38,336 nt of DNA from Palsa-872 sp036844615. Lineage in GTDB: Bacteria > Chloroflexota > Dormibacteria > Dormibacterales > Dormibacteraceae. Location of the stretch: the NCBI GenBank assembly GCA_036844615.1, contig DAIUFK010000014.1:1-38336 (forward strand). Direction: 5' to 3'. The notes beneath the pieces are model-generated. The model searched no databases. It worked only from the letters and a program-made list of their open reading frames with translations, and was not told the DNA's origin. Position numbers and translations under genes: made by a program. Of the stretch, positions 8,153 to 16,725 are shown in pieces. Positions within the stretch are counted from its first letter, which is position 1; each line of letters opens with the position of its first letter.

Positions 8153-9141
8153 CGTCTTGCCTCCACTGCCCGGAACTGGCGCAGGTTGAATATCAGCACC
8201 GGGATGACTGCGACAACGAGGATGATCGCAACCGCGCTTGCATTGCCCGTGTTCCCGACGGTGATGAGCTTGTACATGCGGTTGGCGAGGACGTCGGTGT
8301 CGTAGTTGCCGTTGGTCATCACGTAGACGATGTCGAAGGCCTTGAGGGCGAAGATGACAAGCGTCGTCCCGACCACGACGATGGTCGGCATCATCAACGG
8401 GAAGATGACCCTGCGAAAGATCGTGAGCTCACCCGCGCCGTCGACCCGAGCCGCCTCGAGCAGGTCACCCGGGATGCCCTTGAGGGCAGCCGAGAGGATG
8501 ACCATCGCGAAACCGACAAATCCCCAAACGCCTGCAACGATCAGCGCCTGGTTGGCGACATTCGGATCCTGTACCCACAACCTCGGGTCCTGGTGAAAGA
8601 CGCCAAGAATGGCGTTGACCGTTCCGGTCTGTGGGTCGCCGGGTGGCTGGTAGCTGTACATGAACTTCCAGATCAGGGCGATGGCGACGAATGAGATCGC
8701 CATCGGCATGAAGATCAACGACTTGATCGGGCTCTCGTAGGGCACTCGGTCCGTGAGCACCGCGAAAAGCAATCCGAAGATCAGCACCAGGAGCGTGAAG
8801 AAGACCAGCCAGTAGAGGTTGTCCCGGATCGCGATCCAGGCCCCACCGGATGGAAAGCCTGTGAGCTGAGTTGCGTAGTTTGAGAGTCCGATGAAACCGG
8901 TGCCGTCGCGGTCGAAGAGGCTTCGATACGCGGTGCCAACGACCGGGTAGACGAGGAACACGGCGACGAAAACGAGCGCGGGGCCTACCCAGATCCACGG
9001 CCTTACCGAAGGCCGCGACTTGTCAGGTAGAAGCCGGACCAGGTACTCGCCACCCACGATGTAGGCGGCGAGTACCACCGGCACGCCGATGATGACTCCA
9101 ACGAGCGTGGGCACATCCGCCAGCAGTTGGCTGAAATCCAC
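8149..9141 (-). CDS. Carbohydrate ABC transporter permease (MalF type)
   Basis: This inner-membrane permease has 330 residues. An extra N-terminal helix precedes the core helices, which is usual for the MalF/UgpA partner. The EAA loop reads LEAARVDGAGELTIFRRV and is followed by PLMMPTI. It starts with GTG at 9141, 18 bases after the binding-protein stop, with a strong GGGGGAGG about 11 bases upstream. It pairs with the MalG-type permease downstream, with which it shares a four-base overlap. Confidence 0.92.
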   Translation of the reverse strand: MDFSQLLADVPTLVGVIIGVPVVLAAYIVGGEYLVRLLPDKSRPSVRPWIWVGPALVFVAVFLVYPVVGTAYRSLFDRDGTGFIGLSNYATQLTGFPSGGAWIAIRDNLYWLVFFTLLVLIFGLLFAVLTDRVPYESPIKSLIFMPMAISFVAIALIWKFMYSYQPPGDPQTGTVNAILGVFHQDPRLWVQDPNVANQALIVAGVWGFVGFAMVILSAALKGIPGDLLEAARVDGAGELTIFRRVIFPLMMPTIVVVGTTLVIFALKAFDIVYVMTNGNYDTDVLANRMYKLITVGNTGNASAVAIILVVAVIPVLIFNLRQFRAVEARR

Positions 9142-9159
9142 GACTTAGAACGCCTCCCC

Positions 9160-10458
9160 CTACTTGTAAGCGGTCGCCTGCACTTGGTCCAGGTGAGCCA
9201 AGATCGAGTCGAGCTTGGACTGGTCCGCCACGAACTGGAGCACGGCGGCCCAGTATGCGTTGCGCATGTCGGCCGGCATGAGGTCGCCGGCGTCGAAGTC
9301 GAAGATCTTCGCCCCGGTCATGACCTGGGCGACCTGCTTGGTGGTGTCGTCGGGGTAGTTGGCCAGGTCAAAGCTCTTGTTCGGCGAGAGCTTGCCACCG
9401 CGCTTGACCCAGATCGCCTGGGCTTCAGGGGTGGTCAGGTACTGCATGAGCTTGCGGGCCTGAGGGGTGTCCTTGAGCATGGAGAAGGCGTCTCCGGAGC
9501 CGACGTGCGCGCCCGCGTTCGCGGTATTGACGTCGGGCATCGGGAAGAACTTGAAGTCAGTCCCTGCCGTCACCTTGTCCTGCTTGACGAAGTTGTCGGT
9601 GATGAAGGACGCCTGGTTGTGCATGTAGCACTTGGGTGGCGTCTTGAACATCGGGTCGCCGCCGTTGGCGAAGTTGGTGGCTAGGATCTGGTTCTTGCCA
9701 CCGTAGACGTTCGAGTTGCCGGGGCCGAGGATGGTGCCCCACGTCTGCCACGCCTGCTTGATGGCGGGGTCGGTCCACTTGGTCTTGCCCTGCCACCAGC
9801 TGTCGTAGACGGTCGGGCCTGCCTGGCTGAGGACGATCTCCTTGACCCAGTCGCTGCCCGGCCAGCCGGAGGCGGCTCCGCTCTCAACCGCAACGCACCA
9901 TGGGGTGGTGCCATCGCTCTTGATTTTGTTCTGGAGGGTGATCATCTCATCCCAGCTCGTGGGCACCTGGTAGCCCTTGGCGGCGAAGTTCTTCGGGTCG
10001 TACCAGATAAGGCCCTTGACAGCGGCCCAGGCGAAGATCTGGTAGAGCTTGCCGTTGATCTTGCCCAGCTGGATCCAGCCTGGAGCGTATTGATTGTTGA
10101 AGGCGGTCATATCGAGGACCGGGTTGGTGGCTGAGTCGAGCTGAACCAGCTTGCCCGAGTTCGCGAGCGCAGTCAGGGTGCTGGGGCTCGGCGCCGCTGC
10201 GACCTCGGGTGGGTTGCCTGCCTGGACGCGGGTCTGAAGGATGGCGTCAAGGTCGCGGGTGCTCTCGTACTCGACCTTGATGCCGGTCTGGGCTGTGAAC
10301 GGTGCGAGGACCGCCATGAACGAGTCCTGCTCCGCGCCTGCCCAGACTGCCAGCACGTGCACGGTGCCCGGCCCGCTGGTCGATCCGCCACCGCATGCGA
10401 CGGCGAGAACCGCGCCCATGGCTAGAGCACCAATGCTTCGCAATTTCCGACCCATCAT
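9160..10458 (-). CDS. Extracellular sugar-binding lipoprotein of the ABC importer
   Basis: This is a family 1 solute-binding protein of 432 residues. With the ATG at 10458 (behind a GGGGGGTGA ribosome site) it has a basic N-terminus, a hydrophobic segment and a lipobox-like LAVAC with Cys22. It is therefore probably a lipid-anchored receptor outside the membrane. A TTG at 10473 is possible but would place the ribosome site inside the gene. The mature part has the normal two-lobe pattern, is rich in Trp and Tyr, and contains the WxDxxVxLQ-like stretch SWDEMITLQ. It is the first gene of the transporter operon. The divergent GH1 and nearby GH15 suggest an oligosaccharide or glucoside ligand, but this is inference. 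Confidence 0.9.
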   Translation of the reverse strand: MMGRKLRSIGALAMGAVLAVACGGGSTSGPGTVHVLAVWAGAEQDSFMAVLAPFTAQTGIKVEYESTRDLDAILQTRVQAGNPPEVAAAPSPSTLTALANSGKLVQLDSATNPVLDMTAFNNQYAPGWIQLGKINGKLYQIFAWAAVKGLIWYDPKNFAAKGYQVPTSWDEMITLQNKIKSDGTTPWCVAVESGAASGWPGSDWVKEIVLSQAGPTVYDSWWQGKTKWTDPAIKQAWQTWGTILGPGNSNVYGGKNQILATNFANGGDPMFKTPPKCYMHNQASFITDNFVKQDKVTAGTDFKFFPMPDVNTANAGAHVGSGDAFSMLKDTPQARKLMQYLTTPEAQAIWVKRGGKLSPNKSFDLANYPDDTTKQVAQVMTGAKIFDFDAGDLMPADMRNAYWAAVLQFVADQSKLDSILAHLDQVQATAYK

Positions 10459-10493
10459 CGAGTCACCCCCCAAAATGCCCAGTGCGGGCCCCC

Positions 10494-10510
10494 AATCCGA
10501 TCTGCGGATT
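10494..10510. promoter_or_regulatory. Inverted repeat in the divergent ABC/GH1 promoter region
   Basis: AATCCG-N5-CGGATT is a perfect 6-base dyad between the binding-protein start (10458, minus) and the GH1 start (10601, plus). Its position suits an operator for a sugar-responsive repressor controlling both units. No such regulator lies nearby, and a 6-base dyad can arise by chance. Confidence 0.35.
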
Positions 10511-10586
10511 CTAACTCGCCGAATTGGATCTTGCCAAATAGACGTTCAGCAGGGCGCGCGACGCATTGCGTCCGGGATGACGATGC

Positions 10587-10592
10587 TAGATT
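10587..10592 (+). promoter_or_regulatory. -10 element close to the GH1 start (probable leaderless transcript)
   Basis: TAGATT ends eight bases before the ATG at 10601 and no ribosome site precedes that ATG. Similar TANNNT motifs stand 6-8 bases before other starts in this window. Confidence 0.4.
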
Positions 10593-10600
10593 GGCCGGCG

Positions 10601-11812
10601 ATGTCGAACACCTTTCCGGACGGCTTCCTGTTCGGCGCCGCGGTGGGCGCCCACCAGGTCGAGGGCGGCAACACCAACAGCGATTGGTGGTGGTGGGAGC
10701 ACCGCGAGGGCACCGTGTGCCGAGAGCCATCCGGCGACGCTTGCGATTTCTATCACCGCTACGACAGCGACATCGCAATGCTGGCCGGCCTTGGTATGAA
10801 CGCTTTCCGGTTCGGGATCGAGTGGGCGCGCATCGAACCGGCCGAAGGCGAGTTCTCGGGTGCTCAGCTCGACCACTACCGGCGGATGCTCGAGTCTTGT
10901 CGCCAGCATTCCGTCGTTCCGATCCTCACGTTTCATCACTTCACCCTCCCCAAGTGGCTGTCCGACCTTGGCGGATTCGCCAGTGACAGGTTCGCCTCAT
11001 TGTTCGCGCGCTACTGCGACCACGCTGCCGCTGCGCTCGGAGACGCGATAGGGGTCGCCTGCACCATCAACGAGCCGCAGGGACTCGGCCAGAGCGGCTA
11101 TCTCCTCGGCATCAATCCCCCGGGCCACACCGACGATCACGCCGGCGCGCAGGCTGCCACCGACAACCTGCTCGAGGGGCATCGGCTGGCCGCCGCCGCG
11201 ATCCGCACCCACACCCACGCACCGGTTGGCGTGACGCTCGCGATCCCGGACATCCAGTACGAGGATGGGGCCGAGCCGGGGAGCAGTTCCCTGGAGCTCG
11301 AGGCGCGGATCAACGACAGGTTTCTCGAGCTCGCGCGCGGGGACGATTTCGTAGGGGTGCAGACGTACACGCGCTTTCGCATCGGGCCCGAAGGCCCGCG
11401 CAGCCCGGGCAGCGACTGGAGCGACTGGACGCGGGAGACCGAAGAGACGGACCAGACGACCCAGATGGGTTACGAGTACTACCCGCAGGCTCTGGGAGGC
11501 GCGATCCGGCGGGCCTGGAAAAGCACTGGCGGAATCCCCATCCTCGTCACCGAGAACGGGATCGCGACCTCCGTCGACGACAAGCGGATCGCGTTCATGG
11601 ATGCCGCCCTTCGAGAGGTGCAGTCCTGCATGGGGGAAGGCATCGACGTGCGCAGCTATCTCCACTGGTCGCTGCTCGACAACTTCGAGTGGGCATTCGG
11701 GTACGCGCCGACCTTCGGGCTTGTCGCGGTGGACCGAGAAACCTTCGCGAGGCATCCGAAACCCAGCGCGACGTGGCTTGGCGCTGTAGCGCGAGCCCGC
11801 CGGATCGCCTAG
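10601..11812 (+). CDS. Glycoside hydrolase family 1 beta-glycosidase
   Basis: It is a retaining beta-glycosidase (beta-glucosidase or beta-galactosidase class) of 403 residues, somewhat shorter than the usual 440-480. The N-terminus FPDGFLFGAAVGAHQVEG is the classic GH1 opening and sets the start near the ATG at 10601. In-frame ATGs at 10577 and 10583 are alternatives; the much longer upstream frame has no homology. The acid/base Glu158 sits in INEPQ and the nucleophile Glu318 in VTENG. The conserved HWSLLDNFEW near the C-terminus binds the sugar. No signal peptide is seen, so it probably hydrolyses imported glycosides in the cytoplasm. It is transcribed away from the ABC importer, a common pairing of uptake and hydrolysis. 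Confidence 0.9.
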   Translation: MSNTFPDGFLFGAAVGAHQVEGGNTNSDWWWWEHREGTVCREPSGDACDFYHRYDSDIAMLAGLGMNAFRFGIEWARIEPAEGEFSGAQLDHYRRMLESCRQHSVVPILTFHHFTLPKWLSDLGGFASDRFASLFARYCDHAAAALGDAIGVACTINEPQGLGQSGYLLGINPPGHTDDHAGAQAATDNLLEGHRLAAAAIRTHTHAPVGVTLAIPDIQYEDGAEPGSSSLELEARINDRFLELARGDDFVGVQTYTRFRIGPEGPRSPGSDWSDWTRETEETDQTTQMGYEYYPQALGGAIRRAWKSTGGIPILVTENGIATSVDDKRIAFMDAALREVQSCMGEGIDVRSYLHWSLLDNFEWAFGYAPTFGLVAVDRETFARHPKPSATWLGAVARARRIA

Positions 11813-11856
11813 CGCTTCTTTGGCATCTGGGTGATGGGTCGCAACCGACTCGGGTC

Positions 11857-12028
11857 GCCCAAGTCCTGACAGCTCTGACTGGGGACAGAACGGAACGACG
11901 ATGCGCCTGTCGAAGGTCTCGGAGTCGCCCGAGCCGAACTCCCACTCCCCGTTGAGGTTGACCCACGCAGGCCGCCTGAAGCTGGGCCTGGGATAGTCGG
12001 GTCTCGGGACTCCCTGCATTTCCCTCAT
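11857..12028 (-). pseudogene. N-terminal relic of a glycoside hydrolase family 2 gene
   Basis: From the ATG at 12028 the minus strand reads about 57 residues that match the beginning of GH2 enzymes: YPRPSFRRPAWVNLNGEWEF, then IVVPFCPQSELSG. This is the start of the sugar-binding jelly-roll domain. After SGLG the similarity stops abruptly near 11857. The frame then runs on antisense through the GH1 gene without further homology. A deletion or rearrangement has removed the remaining enzyme. The fragment sits between the GH1 stop and the start of the GAF fusion gene, whose promoter may lie within it. Confidence 0.65.
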
Positions 12029-12046
12029 TCTTATGCGAAGGACAGA

Positions 12047-15000
12047 ATGCGCCCGCCTCTGGAATCAGCTTCGGGCCTTGCGACCGTGCTTCGCGGCGTT
12101 GTCGCCGACATGCAGCACGCCTCGAAGGCCGACATCGTGTCGATCTTCCTTTACGAAGACGCAACACGAACGTACTACGCCCCGTTTGCCACTGGACAAC
12201 CCCAAGAGAGCCTGCTCGACTCGCTGACCGACATGCGCGAGCAGCTAGCTCGCTATTCGAGCGACATGCTGCAGGGCAAGGTCCCCGACGATATCGGCGT
12301 CCACCACTACGGCTCGACGGTGTGGCTGACGGTGACCCGCCAAACACTGGTGGCAAGGGACGCCCCCGCCGAGATCGACAGCACTTTCGTCAGGCGTTAC
12401 CAGATCCAGGCGACGATCGGGCTGCCCCTGCTTGCTGGCGATCGTTTCTATGGGCTCGTCTACCTCAACTACCGCGGACGCGACCAGGCGCCCGACGGTG
12501 CGCAGCTCGCCGAGCTCGAGCGCCGCGCTGCGGCCGCCGCCGCCGCGATCGCAGCTGTCCTGGCAGCGGCGGAACGCTCCGCGCTTGACGGGATCGGCAG
12601 GCTGGCCGCCCTCCTGACGGCGCCCGCAGGCGACGAGAGGACCGACATCAGGGAGCTCCGGCGCCTCCTGTCGATCGCGCTCGCCGAGCTGCTCCTTGCC
12701 AGCGAGCTTGACGCGGCGGCGATCTATCAGTTCGCGTCGCAGCGCACGAGCCTTGAGCTCGTCACCGCTCATGCGCCTGTGGCAGCGCCACCGCGCGTCG
12801 ACCGGACAGACCCTGTCGCCCCGTGGCCGTCGGTCCTGACTGAGGCGGTCGCCGCGTCGACTGCGACTGCGGACCTTCACCCCATTGCCACCTATGCGCT
12901 GGGCAACGAACAGGAACCCCACGGCTACCTGGTGGTGCTGAGTCGCGATCGCCTCGCCACAGTGCGTAGGGCGCCGGCCACCGACCTGCTGCTCAAGGCG
13001 GGAGCGGAGCTGATCGGCAGCTCGCTGGCAAGCCAGCGCCTCATCGCGGAGCTCGAGCAGAGCAACCGCTTGCTTGGGGCGCTCGGGGACATGACCACTG
13101 CGATGCTGAAGCCAGGCGCTTCCCGCCAGGAGGTGCTGGAGGCGGTCGCCGGGCACCTGACCGACGCGACAGTTGCCGAGTTCGACTTTCACTTCGCCAG
13201 CGTCTACCTGCTGGAAGAACGGGCTGACGAGACGATAGTCATCAGCAAGGCGGCAGGCTCGGCGACCTCAACAGCTGTCGACAGCGCTGAGCGGTCAATG
13301 CCCGGTAACGCCCCTCTCCCCAACCTTCCCCCCGGCGGAGGGAGGGGGACAGGGGCGCGCCATGCGCGGGTGCCGCGGTGGATACTCGAAGAGGAGCGCC
13401 AGCTGGCGCCCGACGACGTGCTCGTGTACGTGGCACGCACCTGGCAGGTGGCAGTTGTCGGACCGCTTCCTGCCGGCGACAAAACCGATAGGGCCGACGT
13501 GGTCGCGGGCGCGCTCCCCACGCAATCAACATGGTCTGACGTGCCGGTGGTGCGCAGCGACGGCACGGTCCTGGCCCATGTCGCAGCGTGCCTCATCGGA
13601 GGGGGCGCCGACGTCCGTGGCCAGGCGGTAAGCGACCCGCCGTTCACGCTCGCGGGCGAGGTGTTCGAGAAGAGCGGCCACGCCGACCTGATCAGGATCT
13701 TCCTTCCCTTCGGTTCCGACGTGAACCGCCGTGCGACGGGCGTCCTCGAGGTCGGGTATCACCGGTCGCACGACCGCAGGCCTGACTGGGGCCAGATCGA
13801 AGCGCTGCGCGCCGCCGCGGCGCAGGTGGCGGTGGCGGTTGAGACGGCGAGGCTCTACGAAGAGGCGCGACGCCATGGCGACGAGCTGGAGCTGAGCGCT
13901 GACGTGAGCCGCGCCATCGCGTCTTCAATCGACCTGGATCAAACGTTGCGCCTGGTGGCGCAGGGATTGGTGCGGCTTGTCGATGCGTCGCTTTGCCAGA
14001 TCGCCCTCTATGAGGAGGATCGCGAGGGATGGTTCGGAGCGGCCGCGTCAGACCAGGAGGAGCTATGGCGTCGCCAGCACGGGGAGCGCTCAGAGCCCTC
14101 CTTCCTCTTTGAGGTGCTCGACCACGGCCAGCCGCTGGTGGTCGAAGACACCAGCACGAATGACAAGGTCAGCACCTCGTACGTCAAGACGTTTGGCGTG
14201 CGATCGCTCCTCGCTCTTCCGCTGATCGCAGACGGCCAGCCGATTGGGGCGGCGGTGCTTGGCGAGCGAGAGCACCTGCGCACATTCACGCCCGAAGAGG
14301 TGGCGCGGGTGCAGGGACTCGCCCTGGGCGCTGCGGTGGCGATCAAGAACGCTCGTCTCCACGCGCTCGCGGAAGAAGAACGTCACCTCCAGAAGGATTT
14401 CGTCCTTGTCGGTTTTGGGCAATGGGGCCAGAAGGCCTACCAGCACCTGCAGACGCTGAAGCAGTTCTTCAACTTCCGCATCCACGTCGTGGAGCAGGAC
14501 CTGCCCGGCGCTCGTGAGCGCCTCGCTCCGCGCGAGGAGGAGGTCCGCACGCATGGGGACGCCTTCTACTGGGACGGAGCTTCACTTCCCGCACACGACC
14601 AGCTGCAGCGCGAGCTGGAGTCCAGCTCGTACGTCATCACATATATCGCGACTCCTGCCGCAACTCACCTGCCGACTCTCGCGCTGTACTACGACCTTAG
14701 CGACGTCGTCTTGATTGAAAAGCCGCTCGGCGCGCCGCCTGAGGACTACCGCGAGTTTCTCGACAGCGCACCAGGAGGAGTCGAGATAGTGGCCGCCGAC
14801 CACTACTACTTCAAGCTCGAGGTCCGGCTGCTGCAGATGCTTCTCACCGAGGAGCGGACCCTGCGCGATTTTCTCGACAACGTCGAGGAGATTCGAATCG
14901 AGATCCTGGAGGAGCAGCCGCTCACCGGCGCCGCCGCGGACATCGGCGTGATCGCCGACCTGATCCCGCACGCTTTCGCGATCATCTCGCTGCTCACGCC

Positions 15001-15526
15001 AATCGATCGCATCCATCTCGACGAGGGGATGCCGCTGTCGCTGGGGCGGCATGAGGGCCTCACCGGTCAGCGGGAGAGCTACGCGCGAGTGAACTCGACC
15101 TTCCAGAACCGCGGCAGGTCAGTGCGGCTGATCATCGACGTGGGTAAGGGAGCGGAGAACGCCAAGTGGATCAAGTTGAGTGGCGAGCGTCGCGCTGGCG
15201 GGCGCAGCCCCAGCTACAAGTTCGATTTCGGACGGGGTGAGGCGATCGACGGCACGCAGGCGACAGTACGGGCCGCTGTGCGCAGGATTCGCGAGCCTGG
15301 CGTGCCCGACAACGCGCACCTGAACATGCTGCGCCACGTCATCGAGAAGAGGCACCCGGCGGTGGGCATCCTTTCGATCCGCGAAGCCATCCGGGCGAAC
15401 CAGCGCGTGAGAGAGCTGGAGGCGATGGCAGTCGACCTGCTTGCGAAAGGCGAGGTGACGAGTTACGCAATCGGCACGCGCCCAGCCTTCGACGCAAAAC
15501 GCGCGGTAACAACGGCAGGAACTTAA
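12047..15526 (+). CDS. Multi-GAF protein fused to a glucose-6-phosphate-dehydrogenase-like / Gfo-Idh-like domain
   Basis: This is a soluble protein of 1159 residues. The ATG at 12047 has GAAGGA five bases upstream. Four GAF-type sensory regions can be traced: about 1-175, 180-345, 346-610 and 613-775. The last is the clearest (DLDQTLRLVAQGLVRLVDAS ... FGVRSLLALPLIADGQPIGA). A Rossmann NAD(P)-binding motif GFGQWG follows at 789-794, then IEKPLG (Lys892-Pro893) and ADHYYFK (918-923). ADLIPH with His975 comes next. EKP, DHYxxK and the later His resemble the active-site scheme of glucose-6-phosphate dehydrogenase and the Gfo/Idh/MocA fold. No kinase, cyclase or HTH output is present, so the dehydrogenase-like part is the likely output. 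The third GAF region holds a repeat-derived insert (about 419-440). Neighbours handle sugars. The substrate and the GAF ligand are unknown. Confidence 0.75.
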   Translation: MRPPLESASGLATVLRGVVADMQHASKADIVSIFLYEDATRTYYAPFATGQPQESLLDSLTDMREQLARYSSDMLQGKVPDDIGVHHYGSTVWLTVTRQTLVARDAPAEIDSTFVRRYQIQATIGLPLLAGDRFYGLVYLNYRGRDQAPDGAQLAELERRAAAAAAAIAAVLAAAERSALDGIGRLAALLTAPAGDERTDIRELRRLLSIALAELLLASELDAAAIYQFASQRTSLELVTAHAPVAAPPRVDRTDPVAPWPSVLTEAVAASTATADLHPIATYALGNEQEPHGYLVVLSRDRLATVRRAPATDLLLKAGAELIGSSLASQRLIAELEQSNRLLGALGDMTTAMLKPGASRQEVLEAVAGHLTDATVAEFDFHFASVYLLEERADETIVISKAAGSATSTAVDSAERSMPGNAPLPNLPPGGGRGTGARHARVPRWILEEERQLAPDDVLVYVARTWQVAVVGPLPAGDKTDRADVVAGALPTQSTWSDVPVVRSDGTVLAHVAACLIGGGADVRGQAVSDPPFTLAGEVFEKSGHADLIRIFLPFGSDVNRRATGVLEVGYHRSHDRRPDWGQIEALRAAAAQVAVAVETARLYEEARRHGDELELSADVSRAIASSIDLDQTLRLVAQGLVRLVDASLCQIALYEEDREGWFGAAASDQEELWRRQHGERSEPSFLFEVLDHGQPLVVEDTSTNDKVSTSYVKTFGVRSLLALPLIADGQPIGAAVLGEREHLRTFTPEEVARVQGLALGAAVAIKNARLHALAEEERHLQKDFVLVGFGQWGQKAYQHLQTLKQFFNFRIHVVEQDLPGARERLAPREEEVRTHGDAFYWDGASLPAHDQLQRELESSSYVITYIATPAATHLPTLALYYDLSDVVLIEKPLGAPPEDYREFLDSAPGGVEIVAADHYYFKLEVRLLQMLLTEERTLRDFLDNVEEIRIEILEEQPLTGAAADIGVIADLIPHAFAIISLLTPIDRIHLDEGMPLSLGRHEGLTGQRESYARVNSTFQNRGRSVRLIIDVGKGAENAKWIKLSGERRAGGRSPSYKFDFGRGEAIDGTQATVRAAVRRIREPGVPDNAHLNMLRHVIEKRHPAVGILSIREAIRANQRVRELEAMAVDLLAKGEVTSYAIGTRPAFDAKRAVTTAGT
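13309..13357. repeat. Palindromic repeat inserted in the coding sequence
   Basis: CGCCCCTCTCCC and GGGACAGGGGCG pair with one mismatch around a C-run/G-run centre. The translated stretch (NAPLPNLPPGGGRGTG) is a low-complexity proline/glycine loop inside the third GAF region. It resembles the GC-rich palindromes found between genes here. Confidence 0.5.
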
Positions 15527-15530
15527 CCGG

Positions 15531-15600
15531 ACGCCCCTCCGGCGCTGCGACCAACCTCCCGCGCGTGCCGCGCGGGGACCCCAGAGGAAGAGGGGAGGAT
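15531..15600. repeat. Dispersed palindromic repeat, copy B, between convergent genes
   Basis: It begins ACGCCCCTCCGG like copies A and C and holds the perfect hairpin CCCGCGCG-TGC-CGCGCGGG at 15558-15576. GGGGACCCCA follows, a string also found in copy A. It fills the space between the stops of the GAF fusion gene and the glycosyltransferase, so it may serve as a bidirectional terminator. Confidence 0.6.
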
Positions 15601-15624
15601 ATTGCCCGGTTCCCTCTCATACGT

Positions 15625-16686
15625 TTAGCGGTGATAAGACTCCTGGATTGCTCTCTCATAGACGGATTGGTAGGCATCCGCCATCTGCGCTGGGCCGAAT
15701 CGTTCTGTCGCTCGCTTCACGCACAGCTGTAGGTCGATCTCGCCTAAGCGGCCATAAGCCTCTACCAGCCCGTCGAGGTCCTCGGCCAGCCAGCCGGTGA
15801 TGCCAGGCTCGACCACCTCGCTCGCCGCGCCCCGCGCCGTCGCGATGACCGGCGTCCCGCTGACCATCGACTCCACCATCGCCAGGCCGAATGGCTCCTC
15901 CCATTGGATCGGAAAAATCATCGCTTTCGCATGCGCCAACAAGTGCGCTTTCTCGACGCCTACCACGTTCTCAACCCAGGTCACGTCGTCGCCAAGGTGC
16001 GGCTTCACCTCATCCTCGAAGTAGGCGCCTGAGTCTGGATCGATCTTGCCCGCCAGCACGAGTCGCACCCCCACCCTGCGGGCAAACTCGATGGCGAGGT
16101 GCTGACCCTTGCTCGGGCTGATCCGAGCGAGCTGCACCAGGTAGTCCTCCTTCTCTTCGGGAGCGACAGGCCGGTATTCAGAGGGATCGACCGCGTTATG
16201 CACCACTCGGCGCCATTTGACACCTGCAACCTGCTCCTGCTGCGAACGGCTGATCGCCACCAGGTGAATGTCGCCATCGACAGCGGCGAGGAATTCACCC
16301 TCTGCTTCAGAAAGCGAGCCGTGCAGCGTGGCCACCACCGGGGTTGCCAGCCCACTCGTTGCACCCACCAGGATGCCCGGGAGCCCTGAATGATCGTGGA
16401 CGACATCGAAGGCCCTTCTCTGCACCAGGTGGTAGGCACGGTACAGAAACAGGCACTCCCTCGACTGCTGATCGAGCGTGCCGAGCTGGGAGGTCCAGCT
16501 CTCTGGCGCCACAGCGACCGTCTCGAACGGCCCCTTGGAGCCCTGCTGGCCGATTACGCACACCTGGTGGCCTCTGATCTGAAGCTCCCGCGCGAGGTTG
16601 TAGGCCATGAGCTCGATTCCCCCATAACCGACAGGGGGCACCGGGTACCAAGGGCTCACGATCATTGCGATGCGTCGCGGTGTCAC
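15625..16686 (-). CDS. Glycosyltransferase family 4 (GT-B fold)
   Basis: A retaining GT4-type enzyme of 353 residues, the usual size. The N-terminal Rossmann domain begins RIAMIVSPWYPVPPVGYGGIE, the glycine-rich opening typical of family 4. FDVVHDHSG follows, then an acceptor-side HGSLS. The C-terminal donor-binding domain has LARISPSKGQHLAIE and the EX7E-type signature EEPFGLAMVESMVSGTPVIA. The start is a GTG at 16686 with a weak GAAGA site. It transfers a sugar from a nucleotide sugar to an unknown acceptor (polysaccharide, glycolipid or glycogen-like). It lies 39 bases downstream of the debranching enzyme stop on the same strand, so co-transcription and a role in alpha-glucan or storage-sugar metabolism are plausible but unproven. 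Confidence 0.85.
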   Translation of the reverse strand: MTPRRIAMIVSPWYPVPPVGYGGIELMAYNLARELQIRGHQVCVIGQQGSKGPFETVAVAPESWTSQLGTLDQQSRECLFLYRAYHLVQRRAFDVVHDHSGLPGILVGATSGLATPVVATLHGSLSEAEGEFLAAVDGDIHLVAISRSQQEQVAGVKWRRVVHNAVDPSEYRPVAPEEKEDYLVQLARISPSKGQHLAIEFARRVGVRLVLAGKIDPDSGAYFEDEVKPHLGDDVTWVENVVGVEKAHLLAHAKAMIFPIQWEEPFGLAMVESMVSGTPVIATARGAASEVVEPGITGWLAEDLDGLVEAYGRLGEIDLQLCVKRATERFGPAQMADAYQSVYERAIQESYHR

Positions 16687-16725
16687 TCTTCAAAAACCCC
16701 CAACGGCAGCTGATCCCCTAGGACT

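Noticed and set aside
1336..12012. Shared 14-base string GGGTCTCGGGACTC near 1341 and 11999
   Set aside because: At 11999 it is part of the GH2 relic coding sequence and no longer similarity surrounds it, so chance is the simplest reading.
10997..12028. Minus-strand frame of 343 codons across the GH1 gene
   Set aside because: Only its first ~57 codons match GH2; the rest is the antisense of GH1 and a product of GC-rich codon bias.
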